The notes under the pieces are model-generated. The model was not told where the DNA came from. It ran no database searches and saw only the letters and a list, made by a program, of their open reading frames with translations. The position numbers and the translations under genes were made by a program. From the NCBI GenBank assembly GCA_963920705.1, contig OY987227.1, positions 10,395,602 through 10,459,601 on the forward strand: a stretch of 64,000 bases of DNA. Direction: 5' to 3'. The DNA comes from Odiellus spinosus. Lineage: Eukaryota; Arthropoda; Arachnida; Opiliones; Phalangiidae. This document shows positions 54,480 through 64,000 of the stretch, piece after piece (the first letter of the stretch is position 1; each line of letters starts with the position of its first letter).

Positions 54480-54810
54480 TGGAAGGTGGAAGGAGAAAGA
54501 GAGAGAGAGGAGAGGGGAGACAAACGCTGGCACATCTCGCTCGATCTCGCCGAATAAATTTCGCTATTTTAGCGAAAAAGGCCAAACGGAGGGTAGCTAG
54601 GCGGCCGGCGTTTTGCTCGGTCGAACTATAAGGGTTAGGCCGCTCCTAGACGGTCGTTTTAGAGCAAGCGCGTTGCCGGAAAGCTTATAAAGTATACGCC
54701 CCGTTACCGAAAACACTTCCTGGACGCGCGGACCAGAGGCCGTCCACGCGCCGGGCTATAAAATCCCTCTCTCTCTCTCTTTCTCGGTCCTAACATTAGA
54801 AACCCCGGGG
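54480..54810. other. CpG-rich block with GA and CT runs
   Basis: GCGGCCGGCG, GGACGCGCGG and a (CT)n run near 54767 mark the patch. No gene is seen. Confidence 0.4.
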
Positions 54811-55332
54811 CCCCAGTCGGGCCAGGCAGCTGTTATAGAAGTTATAGCTTGGGAAGAGGACTGTACAGTCTGTACTGGAAGCTCTGGAGCTCAGCCAAAG
54901 CGTATATAAGAGTTATATATAAAGGAGAGATATCCCCGTGTTTCCATACGGAGTTCGTCCTGCTAGCGTAAAAGAAGGATAAAGGGTCAGTTTGAGGGGA
55001 AAGTACGAGCGATGCTAAGTTTCCTCGAAGATTCGTAGCTTCGTACACTCTATAGAAATTGCAATCGTTCTATTTTAAAGTTTAAAGACATATTCACGAA
55101 ATAGTCAAGAAAAAACTGTCAGATTTCAATATATACAGTAAAAAAAGTATTTACATCCTAAAGTTGGTAATATACTGATATATTACGTTGTATATTGGTC
55201 AGAAGCGAGTAAAGTCCAAAATATGTAAATAAAGTTCGTAATAAAAAATACTTGAGGTCAGTCTTTTAGTATCCCTTTAAAAACATTCAAATTTCAACTC
55301 TATTTAGATTGACATGCAGTGAACAGAGTTGA

Positions 55333-55545
55333 ACAGATACGTGCAAATGTGGTTGTCTATACATATCTAAATAGTATATCTGTGGGGATAAGCGACGTCA
55401 CGTCTTATAGCTCGGCATTGAACGGATATGGGCACGTGTGGTTCTCTATACCCATGTAGATGATATATCCCACATATGTGTTTGTGATGCGCGCACGTGG
55501 TTTCCTAATATCTATCTAAATAATAAATCGGTGGGGATAAACGAG
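55333..55545. repeat. Three degenerate tandem copies, about 90 bp
   Basis: Each copy has GATA/GATG, then GCACGTG-like and TGTGGTT, then TCTATACNNATCTA, then a GATA/AATA stretch; copies one and three end GTGGGGATAARCGA. The alignment is clear by eye but diverged. Confidence 0.65.
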
Positions 55546-57191
55546 TAGTCTTGGCGACTACGCGACGGTCAAAGAGCCCTTATAAAAGTTACAACCTTGT
55601 AAAACGCCTAGTTAATATTGGAAAACTAGTTCTTCTATGGGAATAAAGTTATTTTTAAGACTGTAATTGAGGATATAGACTATAGATCTGTTTCTTTCCC
55701 TCCCAGCATCACTAATGAAATCCTAGCTATATAGCAAGGACTAAAAGTTAAATTATTAGCGGAGTTGGACTGTTGCCACGTTCCCCTTACACCCCCCCCC
55801 CAAAACCTTCAACCAAAGAGAGTGAAAGACTCAATTGAAAGAGGGAAGGTTACGAGGGATGAGTAAAGGCGCGGAATAGAGAGGTGAAAAAAATCACGCT
55901 CGGATAGCTCATCCCATGCACACCCGAAATATTATTTTTGCTACTTAAGGATCCGATTCCGCAATGATGAGAAGGGGTATGCGAAAGGTAGGGGAAAGTC
56001 CGAACGAGGATCAGTCCTGGATAATTGCCTAATTAACGAAAGGCTCTGGTTCAAGACTAAGACGTTTCTTGGGACAACCCAGAAATTTTATTTGCGGATG
56101 CTAACCAGGAAGACGGAGATAAAAACGTAGAAGTATTTCTCGTAGTCTTCGGGATTTTAAAGATATAGAGAAGGGATTTAGTTTATAATTACGGATAATA
56201 CTGGTAAATGAATTAATTTGTAAAAATATTTATCCGTATTATTTCTCGATTCTCAATAAATTATTCAAGATTATTCCCAATGAGCTCCTTGTATTTTAAT
56301 TCATCAGGTTGGGATGGTTCTCGTGGTCGTGAGATGGGTTCAGTAATTGGTTCTTGAACAGAGCGAGGCTTTTGAAATTATTTTGCCTACTAACTACTTA
56401 AGCTTATATCACGCGAGTAAATACGACTTTTATGTTATTTCTATCTAGAAATTATCTACATTTATCTAAAATTATTATTAATATTCATTCCGATTTTTCG
56501 AATATTTTGAAAAATATTTAACTATCTAGATATCCAAGCTCTGGTATATAAAAACAAGTATCCATATAACATCGACTTGATCTCAGTTAAAGACAGATTT
56601 CAAATACCTCTCTAAAAAATTTCTATCGTGGTAATTTATTAAAACAATTTTTCACCCTATCTCCAAAATCAATTAACTACACACGCGTTAATTATTACAC
56701 TATTTTAACGGTTAAATCTAGAAGAAACTCATCCATATCAAATAAATAGGACATACACCCAATAAAAAGTAGAACAAGATATTTTAGAAGACGAGTGAAA
56801 TGTGTCTATATAGCCTAACGTAATAAAAGTAACTCCATCTGGAAACAGCGACGCGAAACGAAACGGATCGATCCACAAAATTAGGGAGAGAAAAATATAA
56901 AATAGCGTACAAAACAGTCCCTATTGGTATAGACAAACGTATTATGTACAAAAGAGAAAACCAAAAAAATAGGCCTAAGTATATAGGCCGGGATCCGCCC
57001 CAATTCACGCCCGCCCCGTACAGACTTGACCGTAGATATAGATAGGAGAACAAAAAGAAAAAAAGAGTTAGTGGTTATCTGGACCGAAAAACCATGTATC
57101 TGCAGTTAATACGATATCAGAAGGGGATAATAGACAAAATGCGCTACTACATATATCTAAAGATATAATGAAGCCTGATAACTATAGTTAA

Positions 57192-57515
57192 AGGGAGAGT
57201 GAAAGGCCGAAACAACCTATTTTTATTCGATTAAGAAATTTCTAAAATAACTAGAAAAACAATAATATAACTCACCAAAAATATTTCGTTATTTTATAAT
57301 CAATTTCCAAAGTTCCGATGCTAAGCCTAGTTTGCCTAGCTCGGTGAACTAGGCACGACCTGTATTTTTTTAATATTCGCGGCTGTTCTTGTCGCCAATC
57401 ACAAGCGAGTACCATAGACATATGAAAAATAAGCTAGACCCACTGCCCTATGGGGGGGGGTACGTCAGACCCAGGTGGCTGCCATTTGAGGGACAATCCG
57501 TTTTCCGCGCCATCT
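57192..57515 (+). repeat. Left inverted arm of the 57-59 kb element
   Basis: This arm pairs with 59186-59533. Similarity is almost continuous from the AGGGAG terminus to GCGCCATCT, with one weaker stretch around the G-run at 57451. Beyond 57515 the two sides no longer match. Confidence 0.75.
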
Positions 57516-57859
57516 GACGGGCGAGAACTGAATTATTTAATTCACTTTCGCCCCCATATGAGCAACCCCCTTCATGTGTATGCTCGCGCCATCTGATGCT
57601 ACGAATAAAAACTAAAATATGGCGAACACGTATTTCGTCTGCTATAAAAGCCGAAAGCACAGATATTGTTGAAAATTTTATATTTCTTGCCTCCGTTGTA
57701 ACGGAAGCAACGTTATTTTAGACTCCTGATTCCTTTTATTATTGTTATAATTAATATTATTAGGATGCTACTTGTTAGTTTTAGTAAAAGAAGATTTATG
57801 TACCGGCGTTGAAAAGAATCCACAAAATAAATTACAGGGAAGCGGAATTATAAAGGTAT
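57516..57859. other. Stretch between left arm and P relic
   Basis: It holds a small inverted repeat (GGGCGA ... CGCCC around 57520-57555), a second GCGCCATCT at 57586, and a TATAAAAG box-like sequence near 57643 on the plus strand. It may be the 3' tail of the P relic or the interior of the host element. No open frame is convincing. Confidence 0.4.
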
Positions 57860-58983
57860 TTAACAGGCTTTATTTCCCTTCAAACAAAAATAATTTTGAT
57901 AGTTATGTCTAATGGCTTGCTTTTTTAATTGTAGGTTCTTATCTTTGGCTATTTTGTGAAGGCGAACCTTTGTGTACAAATTAATAATGTTTTTCATTAA
58001 TCTATTACGATGGTGTTCGATACCAACTTCAAAATCGAACATGTGCTCTTGAAGCTCGCTAAATACATTTGCATTTACCAACTTTCGCATAACAGCAATT
58101 TCAATGGATAGTGAAATGTTTTTTGATTTCATATCAACAGAAACGTTTTGCCGAATGTATGACTCTGTCAAAGCGCAGATTTGTAAAACACTTTTTGATG
58201 GCTGTTTTAATCCTCCATTAAGGATTAAATAAATTCTATGTCCCATTGAATTCGCAGGATTTGAGAAACTGGGGTCCAAATATTCTGTATCCAAATTTGC
58301 TCCCAATGTTTTGGCCATAGTTAAATTGCTGCTTAAGCCGTCGCTAACCAAAGGCACGCACTTAACTCCAGTGGCGTTGATCCTGGCTAAACATTCTTTC
58401 ACAAGCTGCGTCAAGAGCCGCCCGGTGTACCATCAAGCAAGAAATACCCAAGAGGTATTTTACAACTACAGTTGATAGCTACTAACATAAATACCAAAGT
58501 CCTGTGACGCAATAGTTTGGCTATCTCGGCTGTTATTGGAAACCATATCCCAGCAAACACAAAAGGTCCCAAGAGCATCCGATATGCCATAGTCAACGAA
58601 GCCGGAGAAGTATTCCCCGCACCATCCCTTTACGTTATTTTTGCACAATCAACCACTTAATTTTAGTTATTAACCTTTGTTGGAACAATATTATCTCTAA
58701 GATAGTGTTTTCCGTTTTGAACATAAATTTCTTCCTCCTGGAAATGTTCACTACGCACTGAATCATATGAAGATGGATTCCAATTGTCTCGATCTACCAC
58801 AGCTATCCATTTTCTTTGCAACTCACTATTGCCCAGAAGAAATCTTAATAATAAAAATGCACCTCGGTTATTGTACATTTTGATTATATTAAAATGTTTT
58901 TTTATACCTATGAAATGAACACTTTTGTTCCTTCCCGACTCTCTTATTGCGTTTACATTGCAAAAAGCACAACTTTTAACCAT
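57860..58983 (-). pseudogene. Decayed P-element (THAP-type) transposase
   Basis: An intact family member would bind its transposon ends through an N-terminal THAP zinc finger and cut and join DNA with an RNase H-like core. Here the THAP domain (about 106 codons, 58983-58663) is followed after only about 15 nt by the RNase H-like region, so the linker, coiled coil, helix-turn-helix and first catalytic region are missing. The core changes frame twice: FSGFVDYG, then TLVFMLVAIN and KIPLGYFL in another frame (58596-58411), then back to the first frame for GVKCVPLVSDGLSSN. After RIYLILN the reading jumps to a C-terminal block with GGLKQPSKSVLQIC and VRLHKIAKDKN, so the middle insertion domain is also gone. 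About 370 codons remain, roughly half the family length. I infer it is non-functional. Assignment to the P/THAP9 transposase family rests on motif recall, not a search. Confidence 0.85.
58663..58983 (-). pseudogene. THAP zinc-finger exon of the P-element relic
   Basis: The frame starts MVKSCAFC, giving the first two zinc ligands Cys5 and Cys8, and continues to KWIAVVDRDNWNPSSY and SEHF, the usual THAP C-terminal half, then IVPT, which matches the AVPT-like end motif. The third ligand, normally Cys in a CxxH pair with His80, is Arg77 (codon CGT, one transition from TGT). About 68 residues lie between Cys8 and position 77, some 20 more than typical. The extra piece (around residues 26-46) is AT-rich and resembles a short retained intron starting GTATAA, although removing it exactly would shift the frame. 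The ATG is the first in frame and lies about 200 bp inside the transposon end. The domain is recognised confidently; zinc binding is probably lost. Confidence 0.85.
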
Positions 58984-59053
58984 TTTTAGTCTTCTATTAT
59001 TTCGCCTTTACCCAAGCTCTCAAACCTCAAAAAGTTGCTTAATCATTTTGTAA

Positions 59054-59150
59054 TTTCCCGCGCTTTTGCTTTTACTCAAATGGCCTATTAGCATCTTTAG
59101 GTTTCCCGCGCTTTCATAAACGAGAATTCATCCCTTCAAATTTCCCGCGG
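59054..59150. promoter_or_regulatory. Three TTTCCCGCG sites in the leader of the P relic
   Basis: TTTCCCGCG occurs at 59054-59062, 59102-59110 and 59141-59149, between the element end and the THAP start codon; the first two extend to TTTCCCGCGCTTT. P-element transposases are known to bind short subterminal sites near their promoter, and TTTCCCGC also matches the E2F consensus. Either would make this a control region for the lost transposase. Only the motif repetition is directly seen. Confidence 0.45.
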
Positions 59151-59185
59151 TTTTTCCCTTTTAAAGTGTCTGATCCTTCTTGACT

Positions 59186-59533
59186 AGATGGCGCTAAATA
59201 CATAATGTCCCTCAAATGGCAGCCTTCGGTTCCCGACGTTTTCCCCCCCGGTTGGCCGTGAGGGTAGTGGATCTAGCTTATTTTTCATATCTATGGCGAG
59301 TACGCGTATTTTAAAACTACTAGATCAGACGGGAATATTAAAAAAAAATACGGCTCGTGCTCGCCTAGTTCCCCGAGCTAAGCTGCCAAGGCTTAGCATC
59401 TGCAAGTTTCGTAACTTTGGAAATTGATTATAAAATAATGAAATATTTTTGGTGAATTATATTATTGTTTTTCTCATTATTTTAGCATTCCTTATCGATT
59501 AAAAATAGGTTGTTTCGGCCTTTCATTCTCCCT
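59186..59533 (-). repeat. Right inverted arm of the 57-59 kb element
   Basis: Reverse complement of the 57192-57515 arm. It ends internally at AGATGGCGC, directly next to the presumed P-element terminus at 59182. Its outer end CTCCCT abuts TTAA at 59534. Confidence 0.75.
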
Positions 59534-59544
59534 TTAAAATAAGC

Positions 59545-59720
59545 CAAAATTTACTAGTAAAAATTATTAAAAATAAATTATTAGAAATCAATTTTTAACT
59601 TTCTCGGAAAGTAGGCTTAACAGGGATCCAAAGAAATTTTGAAATCTAGTTGTTAGCCCGCATACTCTGACGAATCAAGTAATAAGCCATCCTCAGTTTG
59701 AAAACGCTTATTATACGGGC
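59545..59720. mobile_element. TTAA-family MITE fragment next to the 57-59 kb element
   Basis: AGAAATCAATTTTTAAC, CTCGGAAAGTAGGCTTAAC and GGGATCC match the left arm at 51.6 kb and the copy at 5.9 kb. It begins just past the right TTAA of the larger element, which suggests that element inserted into or beside it. Confidence 0.6.
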
Positions 59721-60637
59721 GAAACGTTTTTAAAGATAAAATATCATTATCTTTTTAACACCAGACGCGACCAGAAATGATAGAGAAAATACTTTTGCTT
59801 TAATATCGCTTTCTGATAACATTTAACTTTAAAACAGAGACTAGAATTAGATCATCTTAACTCGTAGATCTCGTTAATGAGGATTCGAGGAAATTAATGT
59901 TAATTAGTAAAATTAAAAATAGCTTTCGTTTCATATTTTATATCGTTCTAATTAGAACTTCAAAAAAGTGAACCATACTCAAATTCAAATGACAAGGATT
60001 AGGTTTTTCGTTTTGACCACACACCTCTCTCTAATATAAGTAAAAGAAAACTATACGGCTCAACATTTTAGCGGCTATACTTTGGAGCTAGAATGCCAAA
60101 TGTTACTAAGCACGCTCTATAGTATTTTTAATATAGGTTATACCTTCGATGCCGCCATTAATATCGCGGGGTATAACTCGGGGAGGGAGGGGGGAACTTA
60201 ACTCACTCGTGGCTCTAATGGCGATTTAATCTACACATATATCACGCCAATCACCATTAAAACGCGCTTCTTGTCAACTTAAAACGCTAAAACAGCTCAG
60301 GTAGCGGATAATAGGGCGACAAATCAACATTTCTGATCAGGATAACTTGACGAATTCGGTCGTTTGGGAATAACGAGAAAAAAAAAACAAAAAAAAACTA
60401 AAAGTAGGCTGTACAGATATATCTAGTCAACTATTATAGAGTAAACCATTAATGTTTACTTCACATGCGCAAAAAAGTACAGGAAATTATGGGAAGAAGG
60501 CCGGAGCCAAAAGATTATCCACTCTCTAATACTGTTTTTCTTTCTCTCAGGGAAATACGTTATTTTGAAGCAGTCGCGCATGCATGAAAACGATTTTGAA
60601 CCAATAACGCGTTAAGTTTCCGCGAAATTACCTTTAA

Positions 60638-61020
60638 ATGGAGAATGCAACCTAACAACAAGTGTTTTTTATCGATTCCTTATCGTTTAAATAGACCTAA
60701 TCCAACAAAATTACAAACAAATATTAATCTAGAGATAAATTAAAATTTAGCTGGATTGGTGGATATATAAGGAATAGCGACCACTGACATTGATCATGGA
60801 GATACCGCGTATAAGAGCCATCGATCAATGTCATTGGTCGCTAGTTCTTATACGGGGAGTTTAGGATATCTACACGAATCCAGCTAAGGTTATTTTCCGA
60901 GTAACTTTTAAAATTATTTCTAGTTCAATATTTGTTTGTAAATTTTTTACTGTTGGATTAGGCCTAATTAAACGATAAGGAATCAATAAAAAAACTTGTT
61001 TTTTAGGTTGCATTCTCCCT
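60638..61020. mobile_element. TTAA-family MITE, complete copy
   Basis: TTAA at 60634-60637 and 61021-61024. The ends are ATGGAGAATGCAACCTAA and the inverted TTAGGTTGCATTCTCCCT. The centre holds GACATTGATCATGG and GATCAATGTCATTGGTCGC, close to the 17.7 kb copy. An ORF crossing the right boundary on the minus strand is incidental. Confidence 0.88.
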
Positions 61021-61024
61021 TTAA

Positions 61025-63120
61025 TAGAGCAAATCTCGTATAACAACCAATCCAAGGCATTGTATATTGAATTTGCACGATTTCTTAAATAATTTGTAAT
61101 ATATGTTTTGTAACTCGAAGGCAGATTCTGCTTTTTGGATCGAATTTTGACCAATTTCTCTACGTAAAGGAGTTTGGGTATTTTGCTTCAATTAGAGTTT
61201 ACATAATGATAAAGACTAAGGTGGATTGATATCCAATGCTAAGTCTCATAGCGTAAAAAGTAGTGGTTTCCAAGTACAATTGAGTAGTATGGTATAGAAG
61301 CACCCTGGTATATAAGAGGCGTGGGTGGTGTTTTATCGATCGCGAGGGTTCGCCGTCAGATGGTACTGTTCGCTGCTAAATCTCCTATATATAGTTCTTG
61401 GTTCTTGCCGAATCAATTAGTCCAATGGTGGATGTAGAACTATATATAGTACAGTAAAAGGGGGAGAGAGCTATAAGGGAAAAAGAACCCGAAGCTTGAA
61501 AATGCTCGAAGCTGAGGGACGTATATGTCCGAAGGAGGAAGGAAAAATAGAAAGAGGCGCTGGGAGGAGACATTGCGTGGTGTCAGAAAGGAACACCGGT
61601 TGGCCCTTAATTGCGCCCCCAGGGGGATGACAGATCTCTTATAACACGCGTCATTTTCAAAACCGAATCGGTACCGAGGCGGGAGAAGGGTCATCTCGCC
61701 TTTAATACTGGTGTAAAGTTATACTGTAAATAAAACGAACGGACTTTATAGGATCGCGTGGACTTTCAACGGGATCTATTCACATTGTTCTAAAATTTTC
61801 ACTTATTTCCCACGTTTCTCGTTAATTTAAAGTTAATTAGCGAACTAAGTCTAACTCCCGTTTTAAGACAACGAAAAATGTTCAGAACGCACGAGAATCA
61901 TAGGCAAGCTATATAATTAGTGCTCGGAATCGGAAAACCTTTACCTTATATTATTTTCGAATTAATTGCTTGTGACTTAAAAAAAATCAATTTGTTAAAT
62001 GGATAGTTTTTATACGCGAAGATAAACGTTTGAAGCTTTATCAAGTTACTCGCGTTAAAATGTATGAAATTGGATAAGAAAATTCACATTTCATAGAATT
62101 CAGTTGATCAATCCAATTAATAAAACGTATACAAACTGTTGTTTTGCTGTGAATTTTGAGTTGACTAGAATTAACGAAGTTAATTAAATCTAACGGACCA
62201 GTTTAAATAGTAAACATTATCATAGTATTATAAATAAGGTAATTGGAGCGCGCTATGATAAAGTTTGGAGCCCGCCTTCTCTGAATAATTGATAATTAAA
62301 GGTGTACATTTCCAACTCAATGGCTGGGAATGTTTGTTCGAAGATGGCGATTATAAAAGGCGGTGTATAAAACTTGTAAATAGTTAATTTGAGAAGTAAA
62401 TAGAACAAACAAAACAATTTCGTCTAAATGTATAATTTTTGGAACAACACGGTTTTCACGATTTGCCCAAGTTTAGCCTAATTTCAGTGTACTAAATAAA
62501 CAAATCACGGAGATAACATTGGATTAGTAGCTTTCTTCGTGCTGATAAATAAAGGAGGAACAGACTGACATTTTCTAACTCCATTTAGAACATTTTTACT
62601 TCGAACTAAGTGTCGTTATCAACGACAAAAAAAACTACATTACGACAAGGAATAAGATTTAGTATCAAAAGGGGTTAATTTGAAATTGGGATGAAATGAA
62701 AAGAAAAAAAAATATCGGGATCTTCGTGGAAAATTTAAATCCGTCTGGGAAATAAATATTTCAAGTCGACTTTGGGAGAAAAGGTCGCGGGGCTGTTACT
62801 ACGGATAAAATATCGCGGAATGATACCGTCTACATTCGGGTTAAAACCAATGAAACTCCCAGTAGAATCGAACCAAATGAAAGATCTAGGCCGATAATAT
62901 ATCAGAGATTAAGAATTAATTTCCAAAGCCGAACGAAACCTAAAATCGCGGAACATTCATCCCTCTATCCTAGCTTCTCTATATTTTTTTATCCCATTCA
63001 ATCCGCTAACGTCTATTGGGTAAAAGTCTATCCACGTCACCAGGCTGAATAAGTTCAACGACAGGAGTGCGTGAAATTTAAAGACCAAGTCTTACTTAAG
63101 CTTAAAAAATTTATTAAAAA
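61025..63120. other. Unassigned DNA
   Basis: A purine-rich GC patch at 61440-61690 carries short minus-strand frames without domains; the remainder is AT-rich. CCGTCAGATGG near 61355 echoes the GCGCCATCTGACGG word at 57507. Confidence 0.5.
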
Positions 63121-63124
63121 TGTA

Positions 63125-63440
63125 CAGGTAAGTTTATTATTTATTTAATTTTCAGGCAAGATTATTACTTTTTATTTATTGATTTATTATATATTCTTTT
63201 TCAGTATACGGTGTTTTATTTCAGTATATGCATATTATTTATTTATTTTTAGTATGTTTATCATTTATTTAATTTTAGTATATGTTTATCATTTATTTAA
63301 TTTTAGTATATGTTTATCATTTAATTATTTTTAGTATGTATATGTTTATCATTTAATTATTTTTAGTAGGTATATGTATATTATTTATTTATTTTAGAAA
63401 AGTTTTATTATTTATTTTTGGTAAATGTTTATAATTTATT
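63125..63440. repeat. Minisatellite, about 29-30 bp unit
   Basis: TTTAGTATATGTTTATCATT and ATTTAATTTTAG recur about ten times; period and identity are best near 63240-63370. Confidence 0.85.
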
Positions 63441-64000
63441 GACCAGATAAGTTTATATCTTACAACAACTGATTTAAATTTTAAATATTTATTAATCTCT
63501 AAATTAAGTAATAATTACTAGTGGTAAATAACTATTTATTTAAACAGCAGTCTTTGTTTATCTCTCGTTAAAGTATTGGCTCATTAATTCCTGTAATACC
63601 CACAAGACTTGCACTTTAAACATCACCCTGCCTGGCTTTCTCGATCTCCCACACCGACTAACATCGTTTCATTCAGACTGTAACCTCGCGCAGCCCCATG
63701 CGGCTATATAGAATAGTATCCTAAGGGAAAGAGGACGTGGGAGGATAGTGCAAGTACGTAGAGAGGGTAGGGATACCCGAGGGGGGTGGTAGGTTGGCGA
63801 CAAGGGTCGAAGAGAGTCCAGCAGGCAGTGACAAGACAGCTCCTTTTAAAAATCCCAACACCAGCCAGCCAGCTAGCCAGCCCAAGGTCCAGCAACGCGC
63901 GATTCACCGAGGAAGACCAAGAGGGGAGTGAGATAGAGAGAGGGTAGAAACTAGGGGGACAGATTTAAGCCTAAGAAAGAACGAAATGTCATGTCTTAAA

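Larger units (their letters stand above)
57860..59182 (-). mobile_element. P-element relic, 5' end intact, 3' end not found
   Basis: The 5' boundary on the minus strand is set by CAAGAAGGATCAGACA at 59182-59167. That 16-mer is also the terminal repeat of the MITE at 12160-12449, and it begins with CA as P-superfamily ends usually do. About 200 bp of leader separates it from the THAP start codon. No matching inverted end is visible between 57520 and 57860, so the 3' end is deleted or too diverged. A candidate polyadenylation signal (AATAAA on the minus strand) lies near 57735. Calling 59182 the element end is inference from the shared MITE terminus. Confidence 0.65.
57192..59533. mobile_element. 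Large TTAA-flanked inverted-repeat element enclosing the P relic
   Basis: TTAA at 57188-57191 and 59534-59537 flanks ends AGGGAG...CTCCCT. The left arm (57192 to about 57515) and the right arm (59533 down to about 59186) are inverted copies with scattered differences. Shared landmarks include GAAAGGCCGAAACAACC, AAAAACAATAATATAA, ATGAAAAATAAGCTAGA, a G-run, and GGCTGCCATTTGAGGGACA. The P relic starts only a few bases inside the right arm. Either the P element landed in the centre of a foldback element, or the arms are long terminal repeats of one composite unit. TTAA target duplications are typical of piggyBac and Kolobok; the superfamily is unresolved. Confidence 0.7.

Noticed and set aside
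58411..58648. Two separate small genes in the transposase region
   Set aside because: Both are pieces of one frameshifted transposase core; their residues join as one family domain.

Overview
The window looks like gene-poor nuclear DNA from an animal, most likely an arthropod. It is strongly AT-rich, full of microsatellites and minisatellites, and broken by short CpG-rich patches. It has no operon structure and no long open frames, and the one recognisable protein is a decayed P-element (THAP-type) transposase. The CpG-rich patches in an AT-rich background recall Hymenoptera, but that is only a guess. I found no host gene exon, rRNA or CRISPR array, and I recognised no tRNA by eye. Nearly every ORF above 60 codons is a by-product of a repeat or of a GC-rich patch.

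The window is a layered pile of small non-autonomous DNA transposons and foldback elements. The commonest (called TTAA family here) has ends AGGGAGAATG next to TTAA and long inverted arms. Complete or half copies lie at 4319-4691, 5840-6007, 14590-14730, 17558-17908, 24357 onward, 51583-51800, 59545-59720 and 60638-61020, with divergent relatives at 26602-27317 and 43497-44181. The largest copy, 57192-59533, has arms of about 330 bp and encloses the P-element relic. The relic's 5' terminus, CAAGAAGGATCAGACA, also caps a 290-bp MITE at 12160-12449 that sits inside a 21-27 bp minisatellite. This links a P-type transposase remnant to a P-type MITE in the same window.

Other structures, left to right: an inverted-repeat element at 2853-3179; long-arm family B at 3646-3815 and 22130-23915; the 11.76-12.60 kb minisatellite; a 462-bp foldback (16219-16680) nested in a larger inverted-repeat element (16145-17109), with relatives at 26897-27251, 31960-32145 and 49838-49900; an 87-bp hairpin at 18358-18444; two adjacent perfect palindromes at 26413-26467; a 282-bp palindrome with a (TA)n core followed by about 418 bp of (TA)n at 28718-29416; a pogo/Tigger-like terminus at 31779; a roughly 21-bp satellite at 33655-34247; a MITE at 36292-36407; a 496-bp element nested in another at 45408-46165; a short TIR element at 48504-48675; a MITE at 53691-53963; and a three-copy repeat at 55333-55545.

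The parts interact only as transposon and host DNA. The P relic is dead: two large internal deletions, frame changes and a lost zinc ligand. None of the MITEs encodes its own transposase here. CpG-rich patches near 5.3, 6.7, 11, 15, 21.4, 25.2, 29.9, 39.5, 40.4, 46.5, 54.7 and 63.8 kb may be regulatory DNA of genes outside the window, but nothing in the sequence proves it.
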